Assembly: GCA_934045075.1 (NCBI GenBank)
Contig: OW203740.1
Span: forward strand, 15,352,346 to 15,416,345
Source: Yponomeuta sedellus
Taxonomy: Eukaryota > Arthropoda > Insecta > Lepidoptera > Yponomeutidae
Length of the DNA: 64,000 nucleotides
Direction: 5' to 3'
The translations under genes were made by a program, and so were the position numbers. Shown here one piece after another: positions 33,624 to 44,607 of the stretch. Positions within the stretch are counted from its first letter, which is position 1, and every line of letters begins with the position of its first letter. The notes under the pieces are model-generated. The model did no database searches and was not told where the DNA came from. It saw nothing but the letters and a program-made list of their open reading frames with translations.

Positions 33624-34269
33624 CTGAGGAAGGATATAAAAATAAAGTGTCCAATAAAAACCATGTTTATAGATTGGCCCCTGACAGCAAAAAAAAATGT
33701 AGTTCTTCTAAGGTTCTTCTCAAGAACTTCAGTAAAATGTAAATCCATTTTAGGTTTGTGGAGCTTGTTTATCTGTAGAACTAGGCTGATGAATGAAACT
33801 GTAGATACATTTGTCAGTCTTGGTAGCGGAAATATGAATGACTGGGAATATGCGTAAGAAGGAACTTGTTCTTTATTTCGAATCTCTTCCACTCCCAGAT
33901 TCACGATGTTGATGTGATCGCGCTAGGTGATACCTCCGTGATATTCTACCCAATCTACCCAAATAAAAGAAGAACAAAGATTATTTCTGACAGGTATCTA
34001 GATAATAAAAGAAGATTAAAGAGTTTTTTTTTTATTTATTAAGGAAAACAAACAGTAGTACAATGACACTTTAACATAAATACTTAATTATTTAAGGTAT
34101 TAAATAATTGTACCACCAGCACCGTTAACCACAGTTTAAAACACAGTTTAAATTTCTGACAGGTATTTAGCTAGATACCAGCTAGATGTCAGCACAGTAG
34201 ATGATCAAATTTGCGACGTTGCGTGGGAGATTTACAAATACACTGGCCTGCAAAACTAAGTATCACTTT

Positions 34270-34525
34270 TTTTCAAAAACCTATTTAGAGGCTAAAAATT
34301 TCACCCATGCCGGGATTCGAACCCGCAACCTCTGGCTATCCGTACCAGGATAGCCAGAGGTTGCGGGTTCTATCTAAGAGGTAGAGGTTGCGGCTGGCTA
34401 TCTGGTACGGATAGCCAGAGGTTGCGGGTTCGAATCCCGGCATGGGTGAAATTTTTAGCCTCTAAATAGGTTTTTAAATTTGTTCCTTAGCACGGGTTAG
34501 TGCATTACAAATAAAAATAGTGTAA
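34270..34525. mobile_element. Rearranged tRNA-like element with inverted arms
   Basis: CCTATTTAGAGGCTAAAAA at the left and its inverse at the right enclose three partial repeats of GATAGCCAGAGGTTGCGGGT. It looks like a scrambled palindrome. Confidence 0.75.
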
Positions 34526-34734
34526 TTATCACTTTTTTTAAATTGCAACAACTTTTTAAGTGCACAAGATATACTTTCGGACTAAAAAAATCTCGAAAAA
34601 GATTTTCATTATGTGTATTAAATCTCCATAGTAGGTACCTAACCTTTTTAAGACATGACTAAAAAAACACAATTTTTTGGGTAGTTGCCAATTTCTGAGT
34701 TGAGAATTAATTAATAATTATAATAACATAACAT

Positions 34735-34924
34735 TTACATACATGCACATACAGTGCTTTTGGCTCCACTCTAGGATACCCAGTGTGGTGGGAACCAGAA
34801 ACAACGACATCACAAACATGTAAACATCCAAGACCTGGGCTTTTTTTGTCCCCAGCCGGGATTCGAACCCGGGACCTCTTGCATGGTAGGCAGACGCGCT
34901 ACCGCTACGCTACTGAGGTCGTTA
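34735..34924 (-). mobile_element. tRNA-derived SINE (second family)
   Basis: On the minus strand: AGTAGCGTAGCGGTAGCGCG, then GGTTCGAATCCCGGC (B box), then a tail CAGGTCTTGGATGTTTACAT. A plus-oriented relative lies at 22935-23100. The tail unrelated to tRNA makes it a SINE rather than a tRNA gene. Confidence 0.75.
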
Positions 34925-35160
34925 AGTAGTAATAGTTAACTGTAGTGCTCTCTTCGAATTTCACAGAAAAGAGCGTGACAGAATGTTACTTAAGTATTTA
35001 CTTAGTAAAATTTTCAATTCAGAAACGGGCCCTTAATTTTGCAGGTCAGTGTAGTTAGCCCTAGATCAAAAAGACACTTCTTAGAGCGTTTGACAATAGC
35101 TAGACAGCAATTCGACATGCGCGATACCTAAGTTTATCTTATTCCAAATAGTCACTTAAC

Positions 35161-35317
35161 TGTAATAATAGTTGTCATCCTTGATCAGATCGGTGGGTGT
35201 GCAGAGCGTGGTCAGGCCAAAGTCGGATATCTTTAGCACAAAGCGTCCATCGATGAGGCAGTTAGACGACCGCAGCTTTCCGTGAGCACCCAGCCCACCG
35301 TGAAGGTAGCACATGCC
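35161..35317 (-). CDS. Guanylate cyclase exon: pseudo-catalytic and DFG loops
   Basis: The acceptor is TTTTAG and the donor is A|GTTAAGTG. Peptide [20 protein letters not shown], then [20 protein letters not shown]. The kinase H-R-D is H-G-K, so the catalytic Asp is missing while DFG is kept; this is normal for the family and makes it a regulatory pseudokinase. Confidence 0.93.
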
Positions 35318-36104
35318 CTAAAATAACATCGAGATCTGGGTTTGCTCTATATTCTATAGTATCCTGTAAAGTTCAGTCTCGTGTGTTTCAAATATAATCT
35401 GAAACACACGAGTTCTGGAGTGGAATTGGAGATTAGTTTCAGAAGTTTTCGAGTATATCTTTCTATTCAAGAATTAATTTAATATTATTCTTTTTGAACC
35501 GAGGATCGACAGAGCACGAATGACGATTATCGAAGACCGAAACTTGTATTTTTTTGTATTGTATTTATTACCTAATCACAGAATATGTTTCACACTTGTT
35601 ACGATAAGGCTACACATTTTTACTGTGAAACCGAGCAAATTCGGGATTGCATCACACGTCACACGGGTGCTTGTCGGGGTGTCGCCGTCGACGGGATCGT
35701 TGTGGAAGACATCCTCACATCATCATATTCATCATAGGTAATCTGATTACCTACAAATTTAACATTTGTGAGTATAGTCCCGAACTATGCCGACCATGCT
35801 AAGGGGGCATGAGGCTATCAGACTTAGTAGGTTTGTGTAGGCTGATCGTACAGTGCAATATTTAAGAATAATAATATTTATTTGCCAACGCATGGTATCA
35901 TCTATAAAATCATCAAGCTCTACCCGTCAGGGTACGCAAATATTATAGGTACTATTGCTTGAGAAAAAAAGGCTTCTTGTTAGCGAAATTAGAAACTAAA
36001 ACAAAAATATGTAAATAGATACGACAACATTACATATGTAAATAGAAACAAAAATATGCATATAAATCTTTTCTATGTGTGATACAAGCGTAGCCGAAAA
36101 ATAC

Positions 36105-36281
36105 CTGTACAATGTCGTGCACCAGGGAAGTCCTAAAATTCCAGTCGAGCTTTAGCTCCTCATTCGCCAGGACGTCCTTCAGCGAGCCCTTAGGGCAGTA
36201 CTCCGTCAGGACGAACACCAGGGGACTGTCCACGCAGGCGCCGATGAAACGAGCCGTGTTCTCGTGGGACACGTTACGGGC
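36105..36281 (-). CDS. Guanylate cyclase exon: kinase-homology hinge region
   Basis: The acceptor is TCTAG and the donor is CAG|GTATTT. 59 codons, phase 0 at both ends: ARNVSHENTARFIGACVDSP, LVFVLTEYCPKGSLKDVL, ending HDIVQ. The L-x-E-Y-C-P-K-G-S-L hinge motif is nearly invariant in receptor guanylate cyclases. Confidence 0.94.
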
Positions 36282-36910
36282 CTAGAGATTGGAAATAAGG
36301 GGTTGTGAAACTAAATTATTGTCAAAACACGTAACGATATCGACCCTCGAATGTCCCCACTACTGGGGCACTGGTCTCTTCCTTCATCGCTGGAAGGTAA
36401 GGCCGTACTCCAGCACAGCGGTTGGTGGAGGATTGTAAGACAGTGTGGGGCTTTACTGTCAAAAGATATCAAGCCGCCCATAAGGCTTCTGACATGGCTT
36501 AACGACTGCCTTTACATGACAGCTAGCACCAATGACTTAGCCTGCCATTCGAAGCACGGAAGCGCTCGGCAAAGTGCCACTATTGGTAGTCACGTACTTT
36601 TTGGGCCATTCATTATTTAAGAGTTTCTTCAATTTCTCCAGGATCTTATCATGAGGTCCTAACTAGGTTACTATGGGATCACGTGTGAAATCTACCTTTT
36701 TTAAAACAAAAAAGTAATTCTTTAAGAACTTTTTTAAAGTTTAACCCAGATGGACAGTTTTTCTCGATCAATATCAGCTGGCGTGATCTGAGTCCAGTAC
36801 CAGAATCTCTGCCCTGAAGGCTCACCTTTCTCCAGCAGTGGGCATAAACAAAACAAAAGTCTTTGTAACCAAAATACTCTTAATACCCTTTCTCTAAGAG
36901 GAAGCCGCTA

Positions 36911-38130
36911 TACGAGGGGGGATCAAAAAGTAGAGAGATCGACATACTTCTTGGTAAAAAAAAATACTGGCAGGCATAGCTCAGATACATATTTGTAATA
37001 TTAATAAAGAAAAAATCTTCTATTCCCTTTTGTTTTTTTCTATATGTAGTGGAGCCGTTATAAAATAGCTCTGTTTAAAAAAAATAACGACGCAAGAGAT
37101 ACACTGTGATTTGGAGGCAACATTAGGAGAGTCTGCTCCGCCGTATTCCGCTGTGTCAAGGTGGGCTTCTCAATTTCGAGGAGGGATAACAAGCACGGAA
37201 TATGAACATCGTTGCGGCCGTCCATCGACGTCACTCACCCAGCAAATGTTGCGAAAGTCGAGAAAATTGTACTGAGCGATAGAAGAGTTACCATCCGATT
37301 CTTAATTCAGGTAACGGGCATTTCATATGGATTATGTATTCAATCCATATTGAAACAATCTTTGAATATTAGAAAAGTCTCCCCAAGATGGGTGCCGAGA
37401 ATGTCAACCGACAGTCAGAATCGACTTGACATTACGAAGATATTGTCGGACAAGTTTCAAGAGGAATTCTGAAAACTTTTTGTATCGTTTCGTAACAATG
37501 AACGAAACATGGGTCCATCATTTTGATCCAGAGAAAAAAACAGCAATTTCCGCAATGGAAACTGCAATCATCACCGACCTCGAAGAAGTTTCGTGCCGTG
37601 GCATCGGCTGGCATGGTTATGGCCTGAATATTTTGGGACTCAGAAGGGATATTGTTGATTGATTACCTGGAGCGTGGAACCACTATTATAGGCCAATTAT
37701 ACTGATTTAATTACCAAATTGAGGAATGCCATCAAAGAGAAAAGGAGATGGAAACTTCGAAGAGGCGTGCTGTTTTTATCACGACAACGCACCAGTGTAC
37801 AGGTCGGCAGTTGCGATGGCTGCCATTCAGCAAGCTGGCTTAGAATTGGTTGACCACCTCCCTTATTCACCAGGCGCCCAGCGATTTTTATCTGTTCTCC
37901 AAATTGAAAGAATACTTAAGAGGAAACAGGTACAAAGCCGATAACGAGGTGATTGATGCCGTGGATAGCTTTTTGCAGGAACAAGACAAAACTTTTTTTT
38001 GAAAGGGATTGAAGCCATGGAAAAGCGCTGGTCTCCGTGTGTAGAGAGACTCGGTGATTATGTATGTAGATTCACTTTTATTTTTGACGTAGGGCGAGAC
38101 TTCCACTCCACTGTGCACCGTGCTGAGTTA
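36911..38130 (+). pseudogene. Decayed mariner element
   Basis: It starts with a mariner-like end (TACGAGGGGGGATCAAAAAG, 36913 on). Pieces of transposase follow in several frames: GRPSIDVTHPANVAKVEKIV, RFVTMNETWVHHFDPEKK (the first catalytic Asp region is changed to N-E-T-W), HDNAPVYRSAVAMAAIQQAG, VDHLPYSPG, then DNEVIDAVDSFLQEQD and ERLGDYV. Frameshifts and stops break it; non-functional. Confidence 0.82.
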
Positions 38131-38515
38131 TCCATTTTTACAAAATGTTAAGATAGTATGTATTTGACAGTTCGCAGTAAGTTAAATCTGGCGATTCCAT
38201 ATACGTAATGTACGTAATATAAAGTAATAATATGCGTTAATTATTCAAATTCTTCGCGAACTTACTAATTTGACCGGAAATAATGAATGTAATAAACAGT
38301 GAACTCTAGGAACAGAGAAGACTTTGAGGAAACAGAGAGGCGATAAAATAGGGGGCTGCGAGATGTAGGAACTTTTACGTTTGTTTACGAGCTAACTTAC
38401 TTCGACAATAGCGTTGGAATCCGTGACTGCACAACGTGCAGTGAAGTCCAACTTTCACGCTCATGAACAAATCCTACATGGGTGGTAAGTAGAAGACTCA
38501 ATTTTGCCCGGAGAT

Positions 38516-38770
38516 ACAGTCTATTTTATTCTTACTTGTCCAATTTAGTAAACAAGATTCTAACCTTAAAATTGAGATTAGATGCCTAAACTAGTCATTT
38601 TCTCGCAAATTCATGAATTATGTTTATAAAATTGGCAGCGTGTTATCTAAAAGAGTGTTCCAGGTTACTTCATTTATGGAAATGTGGCAGTTTTGGCCTA
38701 AAATTCACACTTTAAGGGTAGAATCTTGTTTACTAAATTGGACAAGTAAGGATAAATAGACTATACATCA
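38516..38770. repeat. MITE with about 45-bp inverted ends
   Basis: Left CTTGTCCAATTTAGTAAACA, right TGTTTACTAAATTGGACAAG, with similarity continuing outward (CAGTCTATTTTATTC / GATAAATAGACTAT). Confidence 0.8.
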
Positions 38771-39904
38771 GAATTTGAGCTCAAGAATGTTCCAAAATAA
38801 AATAAATGGAACAAAATAAAATTAAATATTTCTCGCGGTGCTCTGAGTGAATTCATAAGAATAGCATTACGAGTGCTATCCTATAAAAACTAGATAGTTA
38901 GGTTTATTGTTAATATTTTGCTATTGTATGTGCGTTCGACGGCGGATCAACCTTTATATTGCTATTACAAGATCACACGTAAGGCAACAGAATAAAATGC
39001 ACGCATGTGAAGGTTGATGTGCTGTCGACTGTTCACCGGAAGGGCCGGCATGACGTTGGTGGGGATCAGCCCTTTCCACGTTTACGTTCTTTTTTTCCTA
39101 ATTTTTATTGTTGTTTTATCTATCGCATTAGGTATAAGCCTGTGATGATAGATGTAAACTTGTAGAAAAATAAATAAAATAAAAAAATAATTTGTTAAGT
39201 TGATATTTATGCAATAATTGAATGCTAACTAATATGTAAATTCAGCCTTTAGTTTATAAAATCAATCAATAGCTTAAGACGGTATGAATAATTTATGAAT
39301 GTTAAGGTGTATTTTTGTATGATATTTAGCTTTTTGAACTAAAACATTCGTAATGTTAGAGGGGGAGAATGGCGCTTCACAAGGTCCTATGGAATTAAAC
39401 CACTGGAATACACTTAACTGATGTTTATCGTGAATTTCAAAACACAGCACGCACAGTTAGTCCGGAAATTTGGTAAAAAGGTCACTTCACGTATCAAAGG
39501 TAATCAAAGGTAATCCGATAGGTTTGTGAGTTAGGGCTCGCCTGCCCGCGGCATGCACCTACTGCAATTTTTATATTAGACACTGCGCGGCGACTTTACT
39601 TATGTCCGCAAAATTGGGAAAATGAGGCCATGAACCTAACAGTAAGCAGTAGACATTATTAACTTAAGTCAGGATTCCTTTATACAAGTAAGTTTTTTGG
39701 TATAAGATGAGGTGAGGTAGAGATTTTGGAAACCGGTTCTTTCAATGAGTGGTTGATTAGAGGCAGTTTCGCGGCTCAGGGACTGCGTTGGTCTAGCAGT
39801 GTCGCGTCAGATTAAATACGCCGGTCGTGGGTTCGATTCCCACTGAAGGCCGCCGTACATTTGTACAGATGATCTCAGTCTGAGTGATGTCTCCTTAGCT
39901 AACC

Positions 39905-40640
39905 TTGGTTATTTAAAAACCTATTTAGAGGCTAAAAATTTCACCCATGCCGGGATTCGAACCCGCAACCTCTGGCTATCCGTACCAGCGCTCTACCAAT
40001 TGAGCCAATGGGCGACTTACGGCATCAGTGAAATTTCGAACCTCTTTACAATATTCTCTGTATTACGTACAGGCAGCGACATCTGACTTAAGCAAATTGC
40101 ATTACTTACAGCCCCGACTACCTACTTTGCAGTTAGGTTTAACATCGGAACGATATCACTGTACCCACATGATTACACTATTTTTATTTTTAATGCACTA
40201 ACCCGTGCTAAGGAACAAATTTAAAAACCTATTTAGAGGCTAAGAATTTCACCCATGCATAAATAGGTTTTTAAATTTGTTCCTTAGCACGGGTTAGTGC
40301 ATTAAAAATAAAAATAGTGTAATCATGTGGGTACAGTGATATCGTTCCGATGTTAAACCTAACTGCAAAGTAGGTAGTCGGGGCTGTAAGTAATGCAATT
40401 TGCTTAAGTCAGATGTCGCTGCCTGTACGTAATACAGAGAATATTGTAAAGAGGTTCGAAATTTCACTGATGCCGTGAGTCGCCCATTGGCTCAATTGGT
40501 AGAGCGCTGGTACGGATAGCCAGAGGTTGCGGGTTCGAATCCCGGCATGGGTGAAATTTTTAGCCTCTAAATAGGTTTTTAAATTTGTTCCTTAGCACGG
40601 GTTAGTGCATTAAAAATAAAAATAGTGTAATAACCTTGGT
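39905..40640. mobile_element. Cluster of tRNA-like elements, opposing copies around a palindrome
   Basis: A minus-oriented copy (39905-40175), an arm palindrome (40176-40322) and a plus-oriented copy (40322-40640). The two full copies are almost identical to each other and to 28745-29010. A shorter diverged copy follows at 40650-40835. Confidence 0.85.
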
Positions 40641-41066
40641 TATGGTTACCTTTTTTAAAAACCTATTTAGAGGCTAAAAATTCCCATAAAAATGCCCGTG
40701 CCAGGCCAGGTTACCGGCCTGGCACGGTTAGCCAGAGGTCGCCGGTTCTAGGCCCGGCATGGGTTGAATTTTTAGCCTAAATAAATAGGTTTTTAAAATT
40801 GTCCTTAGCACGAGTTAGTGCATTAAAAAAAATATAATTATGGTTACCTTAGCAAAGAGTATCCTAGTTTAAGACTAGCACAAGTAAAATGTATATAGCA
40901 TTAAGTCCGCCACATTGCCATTTAATTTTTTTACTTATGTGCAATAAACGTATTAATAATAAGAATAATAAAATGGAAAGATACCTTTTGTAAAGGATGC
41001 CACTATCCACTGTGGGTCTTTGAGCTAACCAAAACAAATTATTAAATGATTGACTGAAGTACTTAC

Positions 41067-41237
41067 CTGTCGAATGACCCAGAGCAGTTTCTTGTTCAGG
41101 TCCAGTTTCTTCCTGTGTATTTTCTTGACAGCCACCCTGTTTCCCTTGTACAGGCCGACTGTGAAGGACGTCTGCGTGATGGGCGGCTGAGGAGAGTTGG
41201 TGCCAGTACTGTTGCGGTGGCTCCAGGCTACAGACAA
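41067..41237 (-). CDS. Guanylate cyclase exon: kinase-homology N-lobe
   Basis: The acceptor is TTCAG and the donor is CAG|GTAAGT. 57 codons: LSVAWSHRNSTGTNSP, TQTSFTVGLYKGNRVAVKKI (the V-A-V-K-K ATP-site lysine strand), then HRKKLDLNKKLLWVIRQ. The glycine loop is degenerate, as usual in receptor cyclases. A decayed duplicate of its 5' part lies at 41838-41893. A full-length LINE occupies the intron upstream. Confidence 0.92.
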
Positions 41238-41468
41238 CTGAAGGAAGGAGTAGTATTAAGTTCGAGGAGAGGATGATTGCTTGACCACCTAACCTAAACG
41301 GAATTCACAATTGACAACATTTAAATTTTTTAGCATAGTTTACTGTCTTAAAGGAAACTAGATACGAAATAAAACGACCCATATTTTTTTATTTTCGGAA
41401 ATTCGATGATTTTCTTTCGTAATTTTCTGTTTGAATTTCGTCTTACTCTAAAAGGACGTAACTGCCAA

Positions 41469-41651
41469 ATGACGTCACACATACGGCTTAATAATACTAA
41501 CACCCTTGCCGTATTTTTAAAAACCATTGGAATTAAGGAAAGGAAAAGTAATTTCTCCGACATGACATTTGAATGGAATTGAAAATGACATATGTCATAT
41601 CATTTTTAATATTAGGCAACGGTACCTCCACCACCGTATGTGTGACGTCAT
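41469..41651. repeat. MITE with TGACGTCACACATACGG ends
   Basis: Left ATGACGTCACACATACGG and right CCGTATGTGTGACGTCAT. It lies between the kinase-homology exon and its decayed duplicate. Confidence 0.8.
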
Positions 41652-41837
41652 CACACCATTTTTGGTTTTTATTATTTATTTTCTTTAAAATTATGCAATA
41701 ATGAAAATTCTAAATATTCTTTTCGTAATCAAGATATCAAAATTAAGAAACGCTACTTTTAGTTTTGTGCGTTGTAAAATATGAAATGTTGTCAATTTTA
41801 TAATTTGACCTAAATTCATTCCAATTTTCTCAACAGT

Positions 41838-41893
41838 ATGGCTAAGGAGAGTAGCGCCAGTAGTGTTGCGGTGGTTTCAAGCTACCGACAACT
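41838..41893 (-). pseudogene. Decayed partial duplicate of the kinase-homology exon
   Basis: About 56 bp nearly repeat the 5' part of the exon at 41067-41237 (LSVAWSHRNSTGT), including the first bases after the acceptor. In the copy the Trp codon has become TGA and the rest has drifted. It lies in the intron about 620 bp upstream of its parent. Confidence 0.75.
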
Positions 41894-41999
41894 GCTTACA
41901 ATTATCATAGAAAGAACAAAGCAAATAATTTTAGCTAAGAATGAAAATATTCAAAACGAAAATTCTTAAATATTAAATGAAATATTTATCGGCAAAATG

Positions 42000-42999
42000 T
42001 AAAAAAGCACTAAAGTGACTCATAAAGAAAATCTCAAAAATTTTTAGAAGAAATTCTAAACATTTTTGAGCGAGACTTAAACTATTACTTGCTTGCCTTT
42101 TAGCTGTGACGGCTGATGAAGTCACAGCTCGAATACGAACCTCAGAACATGAGAGAACTAACCTCAGAATACGACGAGTTATCAGAAAGCACTCATTACA
42201 TCCCAGAATATGCCTGCGTTGAAGAAGGGATGTACGCCAAACTTTACATTTGTAATTTGAATTTATTGTAAAAAAAATAGAGTTTCGCGCTACGTCATTT
42301 GTGGAACATTCATTGTGAAATACAATATGTGAAAAAAGGAGAATCTATTATCAGTGCATATTTCTTAACTTGCTGATATTAAGGAGTAAATACTCCTTGC
42401 TGATATCCACTTTTACTTATACACACAGCTCCTTTACCCAAGGACACCCAATTAATAATTAACACTTTTAAGTGTTAAGATTTTGACGAGGTTATTTTCC
42501 CTGCTGCCTTTTTCTCCACTACACTACGGCCCGAAGGGAGCGGCTTTCACCTTCATGTCACGTTGTACTTTGACATTTAGCAAAAAGAATGTAAATTCTT
42601 TGCGTTAAATTAAAAATTTAGTTGAATTGATGACAGAAACTTGTTATGTATAAATAGGTACCTAGAAGTCCCGTATAAAACGAGCTCATCCTGTTTTTCC
42701 TGAAGACTCATTTCACTGAAATATCTGCTGTTTGTTTTTCCGGGACCGCCACTAAGGCGTGATAACAAAAGTTAGATTGCAAAATATAATAATTTCCAGC
42801 ATCTAATCCTATTTAATATAACTTTTCAGCGTTATTTTCAGCACACTTGCAGAAATGAAATGAAAAAAAATAATGCAATAAGGAGTAAGGACTTTGTTTT
42901 ATAATAACTTTTGTTCCACGAGTTTTGAGTCAAATATATACGTTTAAGAGCGGCAGTAGCTATATATTTGCTTAATTAATATCTTTGTATATGTGTATT
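42000..42999. other. Intron stretch upstream of the LINE
   Basis: AT-rich. Apart from a dispersed repeat at 42455-42615 nothing is recognised. The LINE 5' UTR probably begins within its last 100-200 bp. Confidence 0.45.
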
Positions 43000-43103
43000 T
43001 TTTCGCTCCGTGTTCGTCATTCTGAGCAGACGTGTATCTTGTTAAAAATCCGTATCCACCGTAAAACAGCTGAAGATATTATCGTAAAATAGAGCTTACA
43101 ATT

Positions 43104-44291
43104 GTGCGAATTAGGCATAATATCATCTGTTGTGTTGTTTTTGTGCGTTATCGCGAGTGCAATCTAAAGCGAGTGGCGGCGCCGCGCTCCACCTCGGGGG
43201 AAAGTGACGGGCTGCGAATCTTGCGATTTTTCATCCTTCTCGCGCGCGTGTCGTTGACGAAATACATTCTCCCTCCACTTGATCTTACTATGAAACCGGC
43301 TATGTCCCAGACAATGGACGACTCACTACCTACTGCGGCTAATAAGACGGAGAACAATTCTACAAATGAAGTTAACGAGTTGCAAAATGTAGCTGCGGCC
43401 AGACGTAAACGAAAATCACTTGATGACGATATGAGTTCGTTATTTAAAAGCTTGTCTGCGGAAATAACATCTAATCTCAATAACTGGAAAACAGACCTTG
43501 ACGCCAACTTATCGCAAATAAATGAAAATATCAATATTGTTATCAAAAGTGATTTGGAGTCATTGAATCAGTCAGTGGCTGGGATGAAGAGGGACATGGC
43601 CTCAATGTGCATTGAGTTTTCCAACATGGGAAAAAAGATTGAAGCCATTGACGTGGATGTTGAGTCTCTAAAAAGTTCTTTGGACTTCCAGGCGTCTTCT
43701 ATCCACGAACTGACAGGACAAGTCAAGGGCATTCACGTGAAGGTTGATCCCATGGGTGACAGTGTGGAAGTCTTAAAAAATCGAATTTGCTCCTTAGAAT
43801 CTGAACTGAACAACATCCAACAATTTGACAGAGCCCGTAACCTCGAGATCACAGGTCTTCCAGAAACCAGAAACGAGGACTTGAAATTGTTGCTCATGAA
43901 AATTTGTAAGCACGTCCAAATCGACGCGCAACCGGAGGATATCGAATACATTAGCAGAATCGAGCCCAAACATAAAATACCCGGCCGTCCCAAGGCGGTG
44001 GTAGCGAGACTCAGAACATCGCTACTACGTGATACGATTTTGTCGTACATTCGAAAAAATCGTGGAATTACATCAAAAGATATCGGCATTAGCGGGGACT
44101 CAAAAAACCTTTATGTGAACGAGCACCTTACTCCTTTAAACAAGATTCTCCAGAAAAAAGCAAAAGAGATAGCAAAGATAAAGCAGTATCAGTTTGTATG
44201 GATCCGAAATGGAAAAATCTTCATGAGAAAAGGCGACGGAGCTTCTCTAATACGCATAAAAAACGAATCCGACTTGAAAAAAGTTGTTTAA
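43104..44291 (+). CDS. LINE ORF1: coiled-coil nucleic-acid chaperone-like protein
   Basis: 395 codons, possibly starting later at the Met at 43291 (MKPAMSQTMDD). It has an Asn/Ser-rich start, then a long coiled coil, then an RRM-like core (LEITGLPETRNEDLKLLLMK) and a C-terminal domain rich in Lys (LYVNEHLTPLNKILQKKAKE). This is the layout of L1/CR1-type ORF1 proteins that coat the LINE RNA. I see no CCHC knuckles. Confidence 0.8.
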   Translation: MRIRHNIICCVVFVRYRECNLKRVAAPRSTSGESDGLRILRFFILLARVSLTKYILPPLDLTMKPAMSQTMDDSLPTAANKTENNSTNEVNELQNVAAARRKRKSLDDDMSSLFKSLSAEITSNLNNWKTDLDANLSQINENINIVIKSDLESLNQSVAGMKRDMASMCIEFSNMGKKIEAIDVDVESLKSSLDFQASSIHELTGQVKGIHVKVDPMGDSVEVLKNRICSLESELNNIQQFDRARNLEITGLPETRNEDLKLLLMKICKHVQIDAQPEDIEYISRIEPKHKIPGRPKAVVARLRTSLLRDTILSYIRKNRGITSKDIGISGDSKNLYVNEHLTPLNKILQKKAKEIAKIKQYQFVWIRNGKIFMRKGDGASLIRIKNESDLKKVV

Positions 44292-44607
44292 AGATGTTAC
44301 TGTTTAATTACCTATGCTCAAATTGTAGTACTTTTGTAACTTTATTTTATTCATATCACCTATATTTATTCTTTACTATATATACTATACACTTTATACT
44401 ATATCTTATTTATACATTATTATATATGAGTTTTTGTAGAGGTTTGGTCGCTTCCGATCATAATGATAAAATCGTAGTATTTGCGTGGGAATTGTTTTTC
44501 CTAGAATTAAGAAACAAACGGACTGGCAATATGAGAAAACACGGCATTCCCTGTGCGATGGAACCAAGGCACCTCGTTTGTATTCGGCGTTATTTGATAC
44601 ATAGTGA

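Noticed and set aside
34848..34924. Candidate tRNA on the minus strand
   Set aside because: The tRNA-like head continues into a repeated tail also seen at 22935-23100, so it is a SINE.
35161..35317. HGK instead of HRD in the kinase-homology domain as a novel inactivation
   Set aside because: Loss of the catalytic Asp is usual for receptor guanylate cyclases.
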